Shown piece by piece: positions 18,001 through 25,395 of a stretch of DNA of 64,000 bases. The stretch's first letter is position 1. Every line of letters starts with the position of its first letter. The notes beneath the pieces are model-generated. The model was given only the letters and a program-made list of their open reading frames with translations. It was not told where the DNA came from and did not search any database. The position numbers and the translations under genes are program-made. Origin of the DNA: an uncultured Prevotella sp. (GTDB lineage Bacteria; Bacteroidota; Bacteroidia; Bacteroidales; Bacteroidaceae); contig CAMCBZ010000002.1 in the NCBI GenBank assembly GCA_945873145.1, positions 62,001 to 126,000 on the forward strand. The letters are read 5' to 3'.

Positions 18001-18179
18001 TCGTCGCCAAGCTGATTGAAAAGCTGTTTGATGAGCGCATAGAGATATTGCGAGAGATATTCGGCAATATTGCTTTTGTCTATGGGCTTCTTGCCAATGT
18101 AGTATTTACATTGGTCCATCTCGTCCAGCTTCCTCTTGAAGAACCTGTTGATGATCTGCTCGTATATACCTAATTCCAT
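15033..18179 (-). CDS. PLD nuclease-like/DEAD helicase/DUF3427 fusion protein
   Basis: A 1048-residue cytoplasmic protein. Around residue 218 it has a phospholipase D-type motif (LHAKSYLFLR followed by GSSNLS), the HxK half-site used by PLD-family nucleases. The superfamily 2 helicase core follows: Walker A GTGKT near residue 343, DEVHH near 438, FVVDMFNEGVDIP, and motif VI QFGRGLRKAQGK near 640. The C-terminal ~350 residues match the DUF3427-type region found after such helicases. Family members are often found in variable regions and are suspected of restricting foreign DNA, but the activity here is inferred. It is transcribed alone; a TATCTTTG box lies just upstream (18215-18208, minus strand). 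All core helicase motifs look intact. Confidence 0.8.
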   Translation of the reverse strand: MELGIYEQIINRFFKRKLDEMDQCKYYIGKKPIDKSNIAEYLSQYLYALIKQLFNQLGDDDRDLQRGIDIANSIIKQLAFDFSIKDDNLIDAQNQILTAVIDKSKNDYPDIEQHLAEVRPTSSMLHSSLFTGKGLSLLSELKKEIQTADEICFVVSFIKLSGINPLMDVLREFTGKGHSLKIVTTTYMQATDFKAVKKLAALSNTTIKISFNGNADRLHAKSYLFLRNSGLHTAYIGSSNLSNVAMTTGKEWNVKVTQMELPQMITAIKNSFDSYWNDDEFEVFRNGIDDNRLLAALKNEALLTSDYSLTDLLHARDYQNDILEKLQVDRQVHHHYRNLVVAATGTGKTVIAALDFKRFLEQHKGHARLLFVAHREEILKQSLSTFRMVLGDYNFGELWYGQNTTPQSYAHVFASKDIINNRIDGLQLADDYYDYIIIDEVHHVAANSYRKIIDKFKPKILLGLTATPERMDGKDITQDFDGHISAEIRLDTALNNELLSPFHYYGITDCVDLRKVSWKQGHYDVSELTRLYTGNDLRATLIINKLKEYLPDEHKVKALCFCVSQEHAKFMAAKFTLSGLRSASLTSENAYARTPLYNDLKSGRINYLFVVDMFNEGVDIPEIDTVLFLRPTESLTIFLQQFGRGLRKAQGKEFVTVLDFVGECRSEFNYTERFRAIIGRSSMSVAEEINHDFPHLPLNCQISLEPKAKEYVLANINQAIRKFSKNRIIGLVHDFKNNHGLNPTLTNFVKIYKTPLERIYNNGFSWNSYLYEAGLTTVHSKFETQLSKAVHNKWLSTDSYSYFSFISKMASEKFRISVAELSRKEQRMTLMLYYDLFQKAGQYASLQDFMDDVSGDEITCHEIEEIMHILKNRCTTFEVDDNSGIADFPLKLHGIYTRDQIRVALGTSTLQRQSSVREGVERNKKLNVEAMYVDIIKNREEGSSTNYDDHALTDEVFQWDTQNKVSPDSPTGQNYIHQRQNTLLFVRQQSEFPDDKYRTMGYVYLGKTSYISHTYNRVSYGRQMQIKWKMATPIPASVMQYAKLSNVI

Positions 18180-18345
18180 TGCTGCTTATAAAGATTGTAT
18201 ATACGTGCAAAGATAATATGTTTTTTTGTAACGGTCGACGCTCATCTTATTTTTTTACCGGTTGCAAGGTTACATTATTCTCCATCCCGATTGCGTTCTT
18301 ATTTGCCTAAATTATGGAAAAGGCAGAGCATAAATAAGTTAGTCT

Positions 18346-18924
18346 TTACTGCTTACTGCTTCCTGCTACTGTTCTGATCACTCTGCACGGATTGCCGACA
18401 GCGACTACACCGTCGGGAATGTCGTGGGTTACCACCGATCCGGCACCAATAGTCGTATCGTTGCCGATGGTCACTCCGGGTAAAACAGTGACGTTGCCGC
18501 CGAACCATACATTGTCGCCGACATGGATAGGCTTTGATTTTCCCACCTGCTGGTTACGTCGCTCCACATCAATAGGGTGGATGGCGGTGTAGAAATTGCA
18601 GTTAGGTCCGATGAAGACATTGTCGCCGAAAGTCACTTCTGCCTCGTCGAGCACCGTGAGATTGTAGTTGGCAAAGAAATGCTTGCCCACCTTGATATTG
18701 AAGCCAAAGTCGCAATATATCGGTGTGTTGACGTGCAAGCCCTCGCCCGCAGCACCAAAGAAGTTGGCAATGCGACGGTTGCGCTCGTCTATTTGACTTG
18801 GCGACATTTGGTTGATTTCAAAGATTTCCTGCTGACTGCGTCGCAAGCACTTTATCAGTTCCGCGGCATTGGCTTGATACCAATTACCGCTTTTCATCTG
18901 CTGAAAGACGTTTTCCTTTTCCAT
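18346..18924 (-). CDS. maa: Maltose/galactoside-type O-acetyltransferase
   Basis: Start chosen at 18924 (MEKENVFQQMKSGNWYQ), giving 192 residues. The protein is a left-handed beta-helix hexapeptide-repeat acyltransferase that moves acetyl from acetyl-CoA to a sugar hydroxyl. Visible are the N-terminal MKSGNWYQAN cap, the catalytic-histidine strand FYTAIHPIDVERR, and VWFGGNVTVLPGVTIGNDTT followed by AVGNPCRVIR at the end, all typical of the LacA/Maa/NodL group. Length is normal. The substrate cannot be told from sequence. It is a single gene, separate from the helicase gene. Confidence 0.88.
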   Translation of the reverse strand: MEKENVFQQMKSGNWYQANAAELIKCLRRSQQEIFEINQMSPSQIDERNRRIANFFGAAGEGLHVNTPIYCDFGFNIKVGKHFFANYNLTVLDEAEVTFGDNVFIGPNCNFYTAIHPIDVERRNQQVGKSKPIHVGDNVWFGGNVTVLPGVTIGNDTTIGAGSVVTHDIPDGVVAVGNPCRVIRTVAGSSKQ

Positions 18925-19178
18925 ATTTCCTAATATCCGCACCATAATAGTCTTTGATATTTATAGTCTCTTGAGCAACGTAGGCTGCTCTGATTCTGAC
19001 CATGATGAAAAGTTACATCACTAAGTGGTGCAAAAACAAAGTGGTAATACATCTACATGGCATGACAAAGATACGAATAAAATCTAAGAGGCTGACTTCT
19101 TCGGGCGGATTATTTCACCCTATCATGATCTTCGTGCTATCTCTATTATATACAATTCCTTAGAAAATCACTGGTTCC

Positions 19179-19209
19179 TTTGCTGTTTAGATATTATTTT
19201 GTACTTTTG
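19179..19209 (+). promoter_or_regulatory. Promoter of the BASS transporter
   Basis: TTTG at 19179-19182, a 19-bp spacer and TACTTTTG at 19202-19209 make a near-textbook Bacteroidota promoter. The rest of the 18946-19290 gap is AT-rich with no other feature seen. Confidence 0.65.
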
Positions 19210-19290
19210 CACCGTAATTCGTAATAAAGTGAAAAAACAGAAGGATAACATATCATACTGAACAGGATTTGCAATTTCATCTCAAAGTAT

Positions 19291-20232
19291 ATGGCGGGAA
19301 TCGTCATCGTGGTAGCTGCGATGGCACTCTTGGTGCCGGCATCATTCAATTGGATTTCGACCTCGTGGATCACGCCGTTCCTCGGACTGGTCATGTTCGG
19401 CATGGGACTGACCTTGGATCCACATGACTTCAAGGTAGTCTTCACCCGCCCCAAGGACATCATCATCGGCAGCTTGGCCCAATTTATCATCATGCCGCTG
19501 ACCGCTTTCCTGTTGTCGCGCGCCTTTGGCCTTAGCGATGAGCTGGCCATCGGCGTCATCCTTGTCGGCTGTTGTCCCGGCGGTACCGCCTCAAACGTCA
19601 TGACCTATCTTGCCAAGGGCGACCTTGCGCTGTCGGTGGGCATGACAACGGTCAGCACGGTGCTGGCCCCGATCCTCACGCCACTGCTCACTCTGCTCTA
19701 TGCCGGTGAGCGTGTGCACGTCGATGCCCTTGGTATGTTCCTCAGCATCATCGAGGTAGTCATCCTGCCCATCATCCTCGGCTTTGTCTTCAAGAAACTG
19801 TTCCCCAAGCAGACACAGCGGCTGGCAGCTTATCTGCCAGCCTTCTCTTCGGTGATGATTGCGTTGATTGTTGGCATCATCGTCAGTGCCAATGCTCCGA
19901 AGTTGCTTACCGGTGGTCTGCTCATCGTGCTTGTTGTCATGCTTCATAACATCTGTGGACTGAGCATGGGCTATCTTGTCGGTCACGTGCTCCGTTTGCC
20001 CCATAAGAAATGCTCCGCGATCTCCATAGAGGTGGGCATGCAAAACTCTGGTCTTGCCAGTTCTTTGGCCACCGTTCACTTTGCCATGTACCCGATGGCC
20101 ACTGTTCCCGGTGCCATTTTCTCAGTGTGGCATAATGTCAGTGGTGCTGTCGTCGCCAAGATCTACGCCAAGCAGCAAGAGAAAGAGGAGAGAAAAAATA
20201 ATGAGAGTAGACGCACTATAGCATGTGTATGA
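19291..20232 (+). CDS. Bile acid:sodium symporter (BASS) family transporter
   Basis: A 313-residue polytopic inner membrane protein with about nine to ten hydrophobic segments. FLGLVMFGMGLTLDPHDF and VILVGCCPGGTASNVMTYLA followed by GDLALSVGMT are signature regions of the BASS/SBF family, and EVGMQNSGLASSLA is the conserved second-repeat motif. Substrates in the family range from bile salts to keto acids and pantoate, so the cargo is unknown. The frame stays open upstream of the first ATG and reads LNRICNFISKY, like the true N-terminus of relatives, so translation may begin at a CTG at 19258. The 3' end overlaps the convergent oxidoreductase gene by 17 bp. Confidence 0.88.
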   Translation: MAGIVIVVAAMALLVPASFNWISTSWITPFLGLVMFGMGLTLDPHDFKVVFTRPKDIIIGSLAQFIIMPLTAFLLSRAFGLSDELAIGVILVGCCPGGTASNVMTYLAKGDLALSVGMTTVSTVLAPILTPLLTLLYAGERVHVDALGMFLSIIEVVILPIILGFVFKKLFPKQTQRLAAYLPAFSSVMIALIVGIIVSANAPKLLTGGLLIVLVVMLHNICGLSMGYLVGHVLRLPHKKCSAISIEVGMQNSGLASSLATVHFAMYPMATVPGAIFSVWHNVSGAVVAKIYAKQQEKEERKNNESRRTIACV

Positions 20233-21166
20233 CACTTCGTCTGAACGACTGAGTGTCGGCGACGCTGGTATACATCATCATCTCGCTAAGTTGCTCATTC
20301 ATCTTGCGCACTTTCTTCACCACGCCGTCCTTGCCATCTTTCAGCAACGGGGCGAGGATGCCTCGACCCACAGCCACAGCGTTGGCGCCGAGTACCATCG
20401 CCTTGTAGGCATCGTAGCCTGTGTCTATGCCGCAGTCGACAAAGTACTTGAAATCAGGATCGTAAATCACCTCCGTGATCTTCTGGAGCATATAGGTCGG
20501 TGGCACACCGAAGGGGATACGTCCGTGATGATGAGATATGACCAAGCCTTTACAACCAGCACTAACCGCATCGATGGCATCGTCAGGGGAGAGGACGCCC
20601 TTGGCGATGAAGGGCAGATGGGTGGACTTGACATATTGTGCCAGGTCTTCCTGTGTCACAGGGCCGAGCGGCTGTCCGTCGACAACATCGTAGTGGCCAT
20701 CCTTGCCCGCAATGTGGTCGATGTCTATCCCTACGGCAAAGGCACCGTGGGCTTCGGCAAAGGCGATCTGCTCCAATATCAGGTCGTGATCAGCAAACGG
20801 CTTGATGATTCTCACTGTTGGCGCACCGACGGCAGCGATGGCAGCAAATTCATCGTCGGGCTCCATGCCCACCCAGTTGAGCAGGTTCAGTTCCTTGGCT
20901 GCTTCGGCATAGGCTTCCATCGGCTTTTGTCCGTTCTTGCCCACCTTGTTGAGATGAGAGAAGGCCGGCATCATGATGGGTGAGCTGAACTTCCTGCCAA
21001 AAATCTCTGTCTCAAGATTGGGTTCCACAGCTCCTATCACTCTCATTTCCACCATCATGCTGTCGAGATAGCGTCGGTTGATAAGGTTGGCATCATCGGC
21101 TCTTCCGCTGGTGACAGGGATCAGACCTTCCGGTCCCGGCCACGGACTTTTTATCTTTTCTTCCAT
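20216..21166 (-). CDS. FMN-dependent alpha-hydroxy-acid dehydrogenase family protein
   Basis: Start chosen at 21166 (MEEKIKSPWPGPEGLIPVTS), giving 316 residues; the longer ORF adds 20 non-conserved residues. The fold is a TIM barrel binding FMN. Seen are FSSPIMMPAFSH, an IDIDHIAG strand, PFIAKGVLSPDDAIDAVSAG, the active-site region VISHHHGRIPFG (where lactate and glycolate oxidases have S-N-H-G-G-R), and the phosphate-binding DCGIDTGYDAYKAMVLGANA followed by VAVGRGIL. The enzyme oxidises a 2-hydroxy acid; L-lactate is a guess. It is convergent with the BASS transporter, and a carboxylate link between the two is possible but only inferred. Confidence 0.8.
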   Translation of the reverse strand: MEEKIKSPWPGPEGLIPVTSGRADDANLINRRYLDSMMVEMRVIGAVEPNLETEIFGRKFSSPIMMPAFSHLNKVGKNGQKPMEAYAEAAKELNLLNWVGMEPDDEFAAIAAVGAPTVRIIKPFADHDLILEQIAFAEAHGAFAVGIDIDHIAGKDGHYDVVDGQPLGPVTQEDLAQYVKSTHLPFIAKGVLSPDDAIDAVSAGCKGLVISHHHGRIPFGVPPTYMLQKITEVIYDPDFKYFVDCGIDTGYDAYKAMVLGANAVAVGRGILAPLLKDGKDGVVKKVRKMNEQLSEMMMYTSVADTQSFRRSVIHML

Positions 21167-21351
21167 GTATTTATGTTTTTCGTTGGTAACTATACAGCAA
21201 ATATACGGTTTTATTTCGAAAAGCAACCTTTCACATCTGAATATTTTCGATACATAGTAGTGATGTGACTTCTTGCCGCATCCGCTTTTCTCAGTTTTTG
21301 CAGTTCAGAATGGCTCAAGAGTTAAAATGTTGTTAATGGACATCAGATAGT

Positions 21352-21388
21352 TTTGGCGGTTTGTTCTTATGTTCGTATCTTTGCGAAC
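21352..21388 (+). promoter_or_regulatory. ars promoter with overlapping operator-like palindrome
   Basis: TTTG at 21352-21355 and TATCTTTG at 21376-21383 form the promoter of arsC-arsR. The -7 box lies inside the inverted repeat GTTCG-N8-CGAAC (21371-21388), an arrangement expected if a dimeric repressor such as ArsR blocks RNA polymerase. The start codon at 21392 is so close that the leader must be very short. Confidence 0.6.
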
Positions 21389-21391
21389 AAT

Positions 21392-21838
21392 ATGAAGAAG
21401 ATATTGATTCTCTGCACTGGAAACAGTTGTCGCAGCAAGATGGCGCAAGCCTTCCTACAACATTTGGATGCCGGACTGTATGTAAGGTCGGCGGGCACCC
21501 AACCTGCCCACTGTACGCATCCCTTGGCCATGGAAGTGATGGAGGAGGCGGGAGTGCCTATTCGTGATTTGCAACCCCACGACGTCAGGGAGTTCACGCA
21601 TGAGGAGTGGGACTTTGTGATCACCGTCTGTGAACATGCACGGGAAACATGTCCCGCTTTCGTGGGAAAGGTGAAACATCAATTGCATTTGGGCTTCCCC
21701 GATCCAGCACAGGCCAAGGGAACCAAGGATGAGCAACTTTCAGTATTCCGGGCTACAAGAGAACATATTTCTTTGATATTCAGCGAATTTTATCATCAAT
21801 ATATTCAAGAATCTCATGGATACGAAAAGAGACTATAG
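21392..21838 (+). CDS. arsC: Arsenate reductase, low-molecular-weight phosphatase fold
   Basis: Start chosen at 21392 ([20 protein letters not shown]), giving 148 residues; the 13 extra residues in the ORF track would overlap the promoter. The CX5R loop CTGNSCR near residue 9 is the active site that binds arsenate; the later cysteines in [12 protein letters not shown] (near residue 75) match the resolving cysteines of thioredoxin-coupled Ars[20 protein letters not shown] is the conserved C-terminal DP region. It reduces arsenate to arsenite for export. It is the first gene of the ars cluster and overlaps arsR by 23 bp. Confidence 0.9.
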   Translation: MKKILILCTGNSCRSKMAQAFLQHLDAGLYVRSAGTQPAHCTHPLAMEVMEEAGVPIRDLQPHDVREFTHEEWDFVITVCEHARETCPAFVGKVKHQLHLGFPDPAQAKGTKDEQLSVFRATREHISLIFSEFYHQYIQESHGYEKRL

Positions 21839-22151
21839 CCTTAAAGCCGAGCAGATAGCACGCTTTGCCAAAGCCCTGGCTCATCCCGCCAGGATACAGA
21901 TATTGCAGTTCCTTGCCAGCAGACAGGAATGCTACTTCGGTGACATCCATGACGAGCTGCCCATCGCCAAGGCCACCGTCAGCCAGCATCTCAAGGAACT
22001 CAAGGATGCCGGTCTCATCCAGGGTACCATTGAGGCACCCAAGGTGAGATACTGTATCAACCGCGACAACTGGCTGTATGCCCATGAACTGTTCTGTGAT
22101 TTCTTTTCCAAGGAGATCAAGAGTGGCAGTTGCGGTTGCGGTAATAAGTAG
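21816..22151 (+). CDS. arsR: ArsR-family metalloregulator
   Basis: A 111-residue winged-helix repressor: [19 protein letters not shown], then the recognition helix region [20 protein letters not shown], then the wing VRYCINRD. Arsenite binding to cysteines normally releases it from DNA. Cysteines here are in [21 protein letters not shown] and the tail GSCGCGNK; the usual ELCVCDL pair is only partly kept (ECYFGDI), so the sensor site may involve other cysteines. It overlaps arsC by 23 bp and is followed by a hairpin terminator. It probably acts on the palindromes at 21371 and 22193. Confidence 0.88.
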   Translation: MDTKRDYSLKAEQIARFAKALAHPARIQILQFLASRQECYFGDIHDELPIAKATVSQHLKELKDAGLIQGTIEAPKVRYCINRDNWLYAHELFCDFFSKEIKSGSCGCGNK

Positions 22152-22158
22152 ATTGCTC

Positions 22159-22181
22159 AAGGCGGACCGTTTGTCCGCCTT
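22159..22181 (+). terminator. Terminator between arsR and the arsD unit
   Basis: AAGGCGGAC and GTCCGCCTT are perfect 9-bp arms with a 5-base loop, followed by an AT-rich run. It separates arsC-arsR from the thioredoxin-arsD-arsA unit. Confidence 0.7.
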
Positions 22182-22192
22182 ATATAATAAGG

Positions 22193-22218
22193 TTTATGTT
22201 CGTAGTTTTACAAATAAC
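22193..22218 (+). promoter_or_regulatory. Second ars operator/promoter-like site
   Basis: The stretch starting TTATGTTCGTA repeats the left half of the 21371 palindrome and its surroundings; its right half is weaker. It lies 5' of the thioredoxin-like gene and after the terminator, where a second ArsR-controlled promoter would be expected. The -7 match (TAGTTTTA) is imperfect. Confidence 0.4.
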
Positions 22219-22225
22219 TAATAAT

Positions 22226-22459
22226 ATGGATATTAAGATATTAGGATCCGGCTGTTGCCGTTGTAAGAAGACTTACGACACCGTCAATCAAGTTGTCGAG
22301 GATGACCATATTGACGCCACCATAGAATACGTCACCGATATCGCAAAGATATTGGAATATGACATCATGTCGATGCCGGCCATCGTTATTGATGGTAAAG
22401 TTGTGCTCAATGGGCAAGTGCCCACAGCGGCTCAGGTGAGACAAATACTGAAGAATTAA
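22226..22459 (+). CDS. Thioredoxin/glutaredoxin-like redox-active disulfide protein
   Basis: Start chosen at 22226 (MDIKILGSGCCRCKKTYD), giving 77 residues; the ORF-track start adds ten unrelated residues. This is the small single-domain thioredoxin fold of the TM0996/MTH895 type, with a CCRC active site after the first strand, the cis-proline segment SMPAIVIDGKVV and the closing helix VPTAAQVRQILKN. It is common in Bacteroidota arsenic operons, where it may supply electrons to arsenate reductase or pass on arsenite; this role is inferred from context. It lies 19 bp before arsD. Confidence 0.85.
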   Translation: MDIKILGSGCCRCKKTYDTVNQVVEDDHIDATIEYVTDIAKILEYDIMSMPAIVIDGKVVLNGQVPTAAQVRQILKN

Positions 22460-22478
22460 ACAAATAATAAAACAGACG

Positions 22479-22946
22479 ATGAAAGAGATTGAGATTTTCG
22501 ATCCGGCCATGTGCTGCTCCACTGGAGTTTGCGGCCCCAGTGTTGACAAGAATTTGCTGCGTATCGCCACACTCATTGATACTCTGAAGAATATGGGCAT
22601 TGAGGTGAAGCGTCATAACCTGAGCAGTGAGCCACAAGCCTTTATCCACAACGAAAAGGTGAAGCAATTGCTCCAGGAGAAAGGTGCCGACGTGCTGCCC
22701 ATTACGCTCGTCGGAGGCGAAATAGCCGTCATAGGACAATATCCTACTACAGCACAGATGAGTGAGTGGACAGGCAAGGACCTGACATTCGTTCCTGTCA
22801 GACATAGCTCTTGCTGTGACGAGGAAGAGAAATCACACGACGGTGGTTGCTGTTGTGGCGGAGAGCACAATGACAGTCACGATGGTTGCTGCTGTGGTGG
22901 AGAGCAGAATGACGATCATGATGGTTGTTGCTGTTGCGGCAAATAG
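22479..22946 (+). CDS. arsD: ArsD arsenite metallochaperone with cysteine-rich tail
   Basis: A 155-residue cytoplasmic chaperone that hands arsenite to ArsA. The functional cysteines are seen in FDPAMCCSTGVCG (residues 12, 13 and 18), and the thioredoxin-like core follows (ADVLPITLVGGEIAVIGQYP). The family is usually about 105-120 residues. Here the C-terminus is extended by three tandem His-Asp-Gly/Cys units (HDGGCCCGGEHND, HDGCCCGGEQND, HDGCCCCGK), encoded by a DNA repeat at about 22835-22943. The E. coli protein has only two terminal Cys pairs. It lies 8 bp before arsA. Confidence 0.92.
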   Translation: MKEIEIFDPAMCCSTGVCGPSVDKNLLRIATLIDTLKNMGIEVKRHNLSSEPQAFIHNEKVKQLLQEKGADVLPITLVGGEIAVIGQYPTTAQMSEWTGKDLTFVPVRHSSCCDEEEKSHDGGCCCGGEHNDSHDGCCCGGEQNDDHDGCCCCGK

Positions 22947-22954
22947 ATGGAGCC

Positions 22955-24661
22955 ATGAAAGAATATGCTGTACAAGAGGTGGAGCAACAGAAATATCTGT
23001 TCTTCACCGGTAAGGGTGGTGTTGGTAAAACCAGTCTGGCCTGTGCCACCGCCATTGCCCTGACCGACAAAGGCGAGCAGGTACTGCTCATCAGCACTGA
23101 CCCGGCTTCCAATCTTCAGGATGTCTTTCACCAGGACATTTCGCAGCACGGCACACCAATCGCTGAAGTGGCAGGGCTGACAGTCGTTAACCTTGATCCC
23201 ATCAAGGCTGCCGACGAATATCGTGAGTCGGTGGTAGGTCCCTACCGAGGTGTACTGCCCGATTCCGCCATCACCAACATGGAAGAACAGTTGTCGGGTT
23301 CCTGCACGGTAGAGATTGCCGCCTTCAACCAGTTCTCCGACTTCCTCTCTAATACGGAAGATGCACGCAAGTATGATCACATCATCTTCGACACGGCACC
23401 CACCGGCCATACCCTGCGTATGCTCCAGTTGCCAACGGCTTGGTCATCATTCATCAAGACGAGCAAGCACGGTGCCTCGTGCCTTGGTCAACTGTCGGGT
23501 CTCGAAGAGCGTAAGGATGTCTATCGCCAGGCGGTGGACAACCTTGCTGATGGCAGTAAGACGAAACTGATACTGGTCAGCAGACCACAGCAGGCTGCGC
23601 TCAAAGAGGCTGACCGGTCCGCGCGTGAACTCCAACAGTTAGGCATCGCTAATCAACTGCTCGTGGTCAACGGACTCATGTCCTCACCCGACAACGATGA
23701 TGAGCTGGCCGCAGAAATGTATGCCACGCAGCAGCAGGCCTTAGGAACGATGCCCGATACGTTGGGCGCAATGGAGACCTTGTATGTGCCGCTGCGCTCT
23801 TACAACATGGACTCCGTGGCCAACATCCGCAAAATGCTCCGTACTGACAGCGGCGGTGCTGTATCGTCGTCGGAAAGTATCGGTGACTTTCCAACTCTCG
23901 ACAACCTCATCCGCACCATCCACGACGCGGGCAAGCGCGTGGTGTTTACCATGGGTAAGGGAGGTGTTGGTAAGACGACTATTGCCATGCAGATAGCCTT
24001 AGGATTGAAACAGTTAGGCGACGACGTATTGCTCACCACCACTGATCCGGCCAACCACCTCAATGCCCATTTAGCACAACAGGCCAATATTGAAATGGCA
24101 GTCATCGACGAGCAAAAAGTGTTGGAGACGTATAAAGAAGAGGTCAGAGCGAAGGCTCGCGAGGCCGGTGTGACCGACTTCTCCTACATCGAGGAAGACC
24201 TGCGCAGCCCGTGTACCCAGGAGATTGCCGTCTTCCGCCGTTTTGCCGAGATCGTGATGCAGGCCGACAACAAGATCGTTGTCATCGATACCGCACCCAC
24301 GGGTCATGCTCTGCTGCTGCTCGACTCTACGCAGAGCTACGACCGACAGATTGCCCACAGCGAGGGCGACGCGCCCGTTGCCGTCCAGCGGCTTCTGCCA
24401 CGCTTGCGCGACGAAAGCCAGTCGGAGTTTGTCATCGTCACCTTGCCAGAGCCTACTCCCGTGCTGGAGGCAAAGCGCCTGCGCACAGACCTTGAGCGAG
24501 CCGGCATTCACCAGCGGTGGTGGGTGGTCAACCAGTGCCTCATCCTCAACCATTCAACAGACAGTTTCCTGCGTGCCAAGGCAAATAGTGAAATTAAATG
24601 GATAAAAGAGGTCAGACGTATCACCGACGGTCACTTGGTTTTGCGGCCTTGGATCAAATAA
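22955..24661 (+). CDS. arsA: ArsA arsenite-stimulated ATPase
   Basis: Start chosen at 22955 (MKEYAVQEVEQQKYLFFT), 8 bp after arsD; the ORF-track start lies inside arsD. The 568-residue protein has the two fused P-loop halves of ArsA: GKGGVGKT at residues 19-26 and again near 333, each followed by STDPAS or TTDPAN and later by DTAPTGHTLRMLQLP (near 146) or DTAPTGHALLLLDS (near 445). The halves dimerise internally and bind arsenite through cysteines. ArsA normally powers a membrane pump, but the only pump gene here, acr3 just downstream, is destroyed, so this ATPase may have no local partner. Confidence 0.93.
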   Translation: MKEYAVQEVEQQKYLFFTGKGGVGKTSLACATAIALTDKGEQVLLISTDPASNLQDVFHQDISQHGTPIAEVAGLTVVNLDPIKAADEYRESVVGPYRGVLPDSAITNMEEQLSGSCTVEIAAFNQFSDFLSNTEDARKYDHIIFDTAPTGHTLRMLQLPTAWSSFIKTSKHGASCLGQLSGLEERKDVYRQAVDNLADGSKTKLILVSRPQQAALKEADRSARELQQLGIANQLLVVNGLMSSPDNDDELAAEMYATQQQALGTMPDTLGAMETLYVPLRSYNMDSVANIRKMLRTDSGGAVSSSESIGDFPTLDNLIRTIHDAGKRVVFTMGKGGVGKTTIAMQIALGLKQLGDDVLLTTTDPANHLNAHLAQQANIEMAVIDEQKVLETYKEEVRAKAREAGVTDFSYIEEDLRSPCTQEIAVFRRFAEIVMQADNKIVVIDTAPTGHALLLLDSTQSYDRQIAHSEGDAPVAVQRLLPRLRDESQSEFVIVTLPEPTPVLEAKRLRTDLERAGIHQRWWVVNQCLILNHSTDSFLRAKANSEIKWIKEVRRITDGHLVLRPWIK

Positions 24662-24689
24662 CAACAGATTTTTCATCTGCTTCACAAAG

Positions 24690-25246
24690 ATAGATAAAAT
24701 AGTTTTGATCTACCCGATGATGATGAAAGTGGACTTCCAAAGCGTGAAGAATGTGGCCAAGCACCCCAAGGGGTTGGTAGTGACGTGTGTGGTCAACTGG
24801 CTCATCAAGCCGTTTACCATGTTCGGCATTGCCTGGTTCTTCCTCTTCGTGGTCTTCCAGCATTGGATTCCCACGAATCTGGCCCACGAATATTTAGCTG
24901 GTGCCGTGCTTTTAGGAGCCGCTCCCTGCACGGCAATGGTGTTTATCTGGAGTTACCTTTCCAACGGCAACCCTGCCTACACACTCGTACAGGTAGCTGT
25001 CAACGACCTTATTATCCTCGTGGCCTTCGCGCCCGTCGTGGCTTTGCTCCTGGGAGTGAGCGGTGTGGAGATACCCTACGACACGCTTTTGCTGAGTGTA
25101 GTGCTTTTTGTGGTACTTCCGCTCATCGCCGGTATCATCACGCGCACGACAGTCATAAAACGGAAGGGCAAGGGTTCTATTGGAAATATGTGCTGGCCGG
25201 AGCTTTGGCGACAGCCGGGATCTATATCATCAACAAAGGGAAGTAG
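24690..25246 (+). pseudogene. acr3: acr3 arsenite efflux pump, truncated at both ends
   Basis: The middle of ACR3 is clear: IYPMMMKVDFQSVKNVAKHP, NWLIKPFTMFGIAWFF, and YLAGAVLLGAAPCTAMVFIW followed by NDLIILVAFAPVVALLLG. About 55-60 N-terminal residues (the first membrane segments) are missing; only IVLIYPMMM remains, preceded by non-coding-like sequence. After ITRTTVIKRKGKG the ACR3 frame turns into unrelated sequence, while another frame offers FYWKYVLAGALATAGIYI to a stop at 25246, apparently the tail of a different membrane protein. About half of the ~350-residue pump is gone, including part of the second repeat. Two deletions next to arsA are the likely cause. Confidence 0.8.
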
Positions 25247-25317
25247 AAAGTGAGTGCCTTCCGTATCAAATTTTTCATTCTCTTCTTAATTATCATTAAT
25301 CTGTCATAGGGAATTTC

Positions 25318-25345
25318 TTTGTTGGATATTTTTTTTATACTTTTG
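25318..25345 (+). promoter_or_regulatory. Promoter of the zincin protease gene
   Basis: TTTG at 25318-25321 and TACTTTTG at 25338-25345. The 16-bp spacer is shorter than usual, so the match is moderate. The leader would be about 45 nucleotides. Confidence 0.4.
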
Positions 25346-25395
25346 CATGAAGTACAACATTCTTAAACGTTCAACATTCACAAATTATCACTTAT

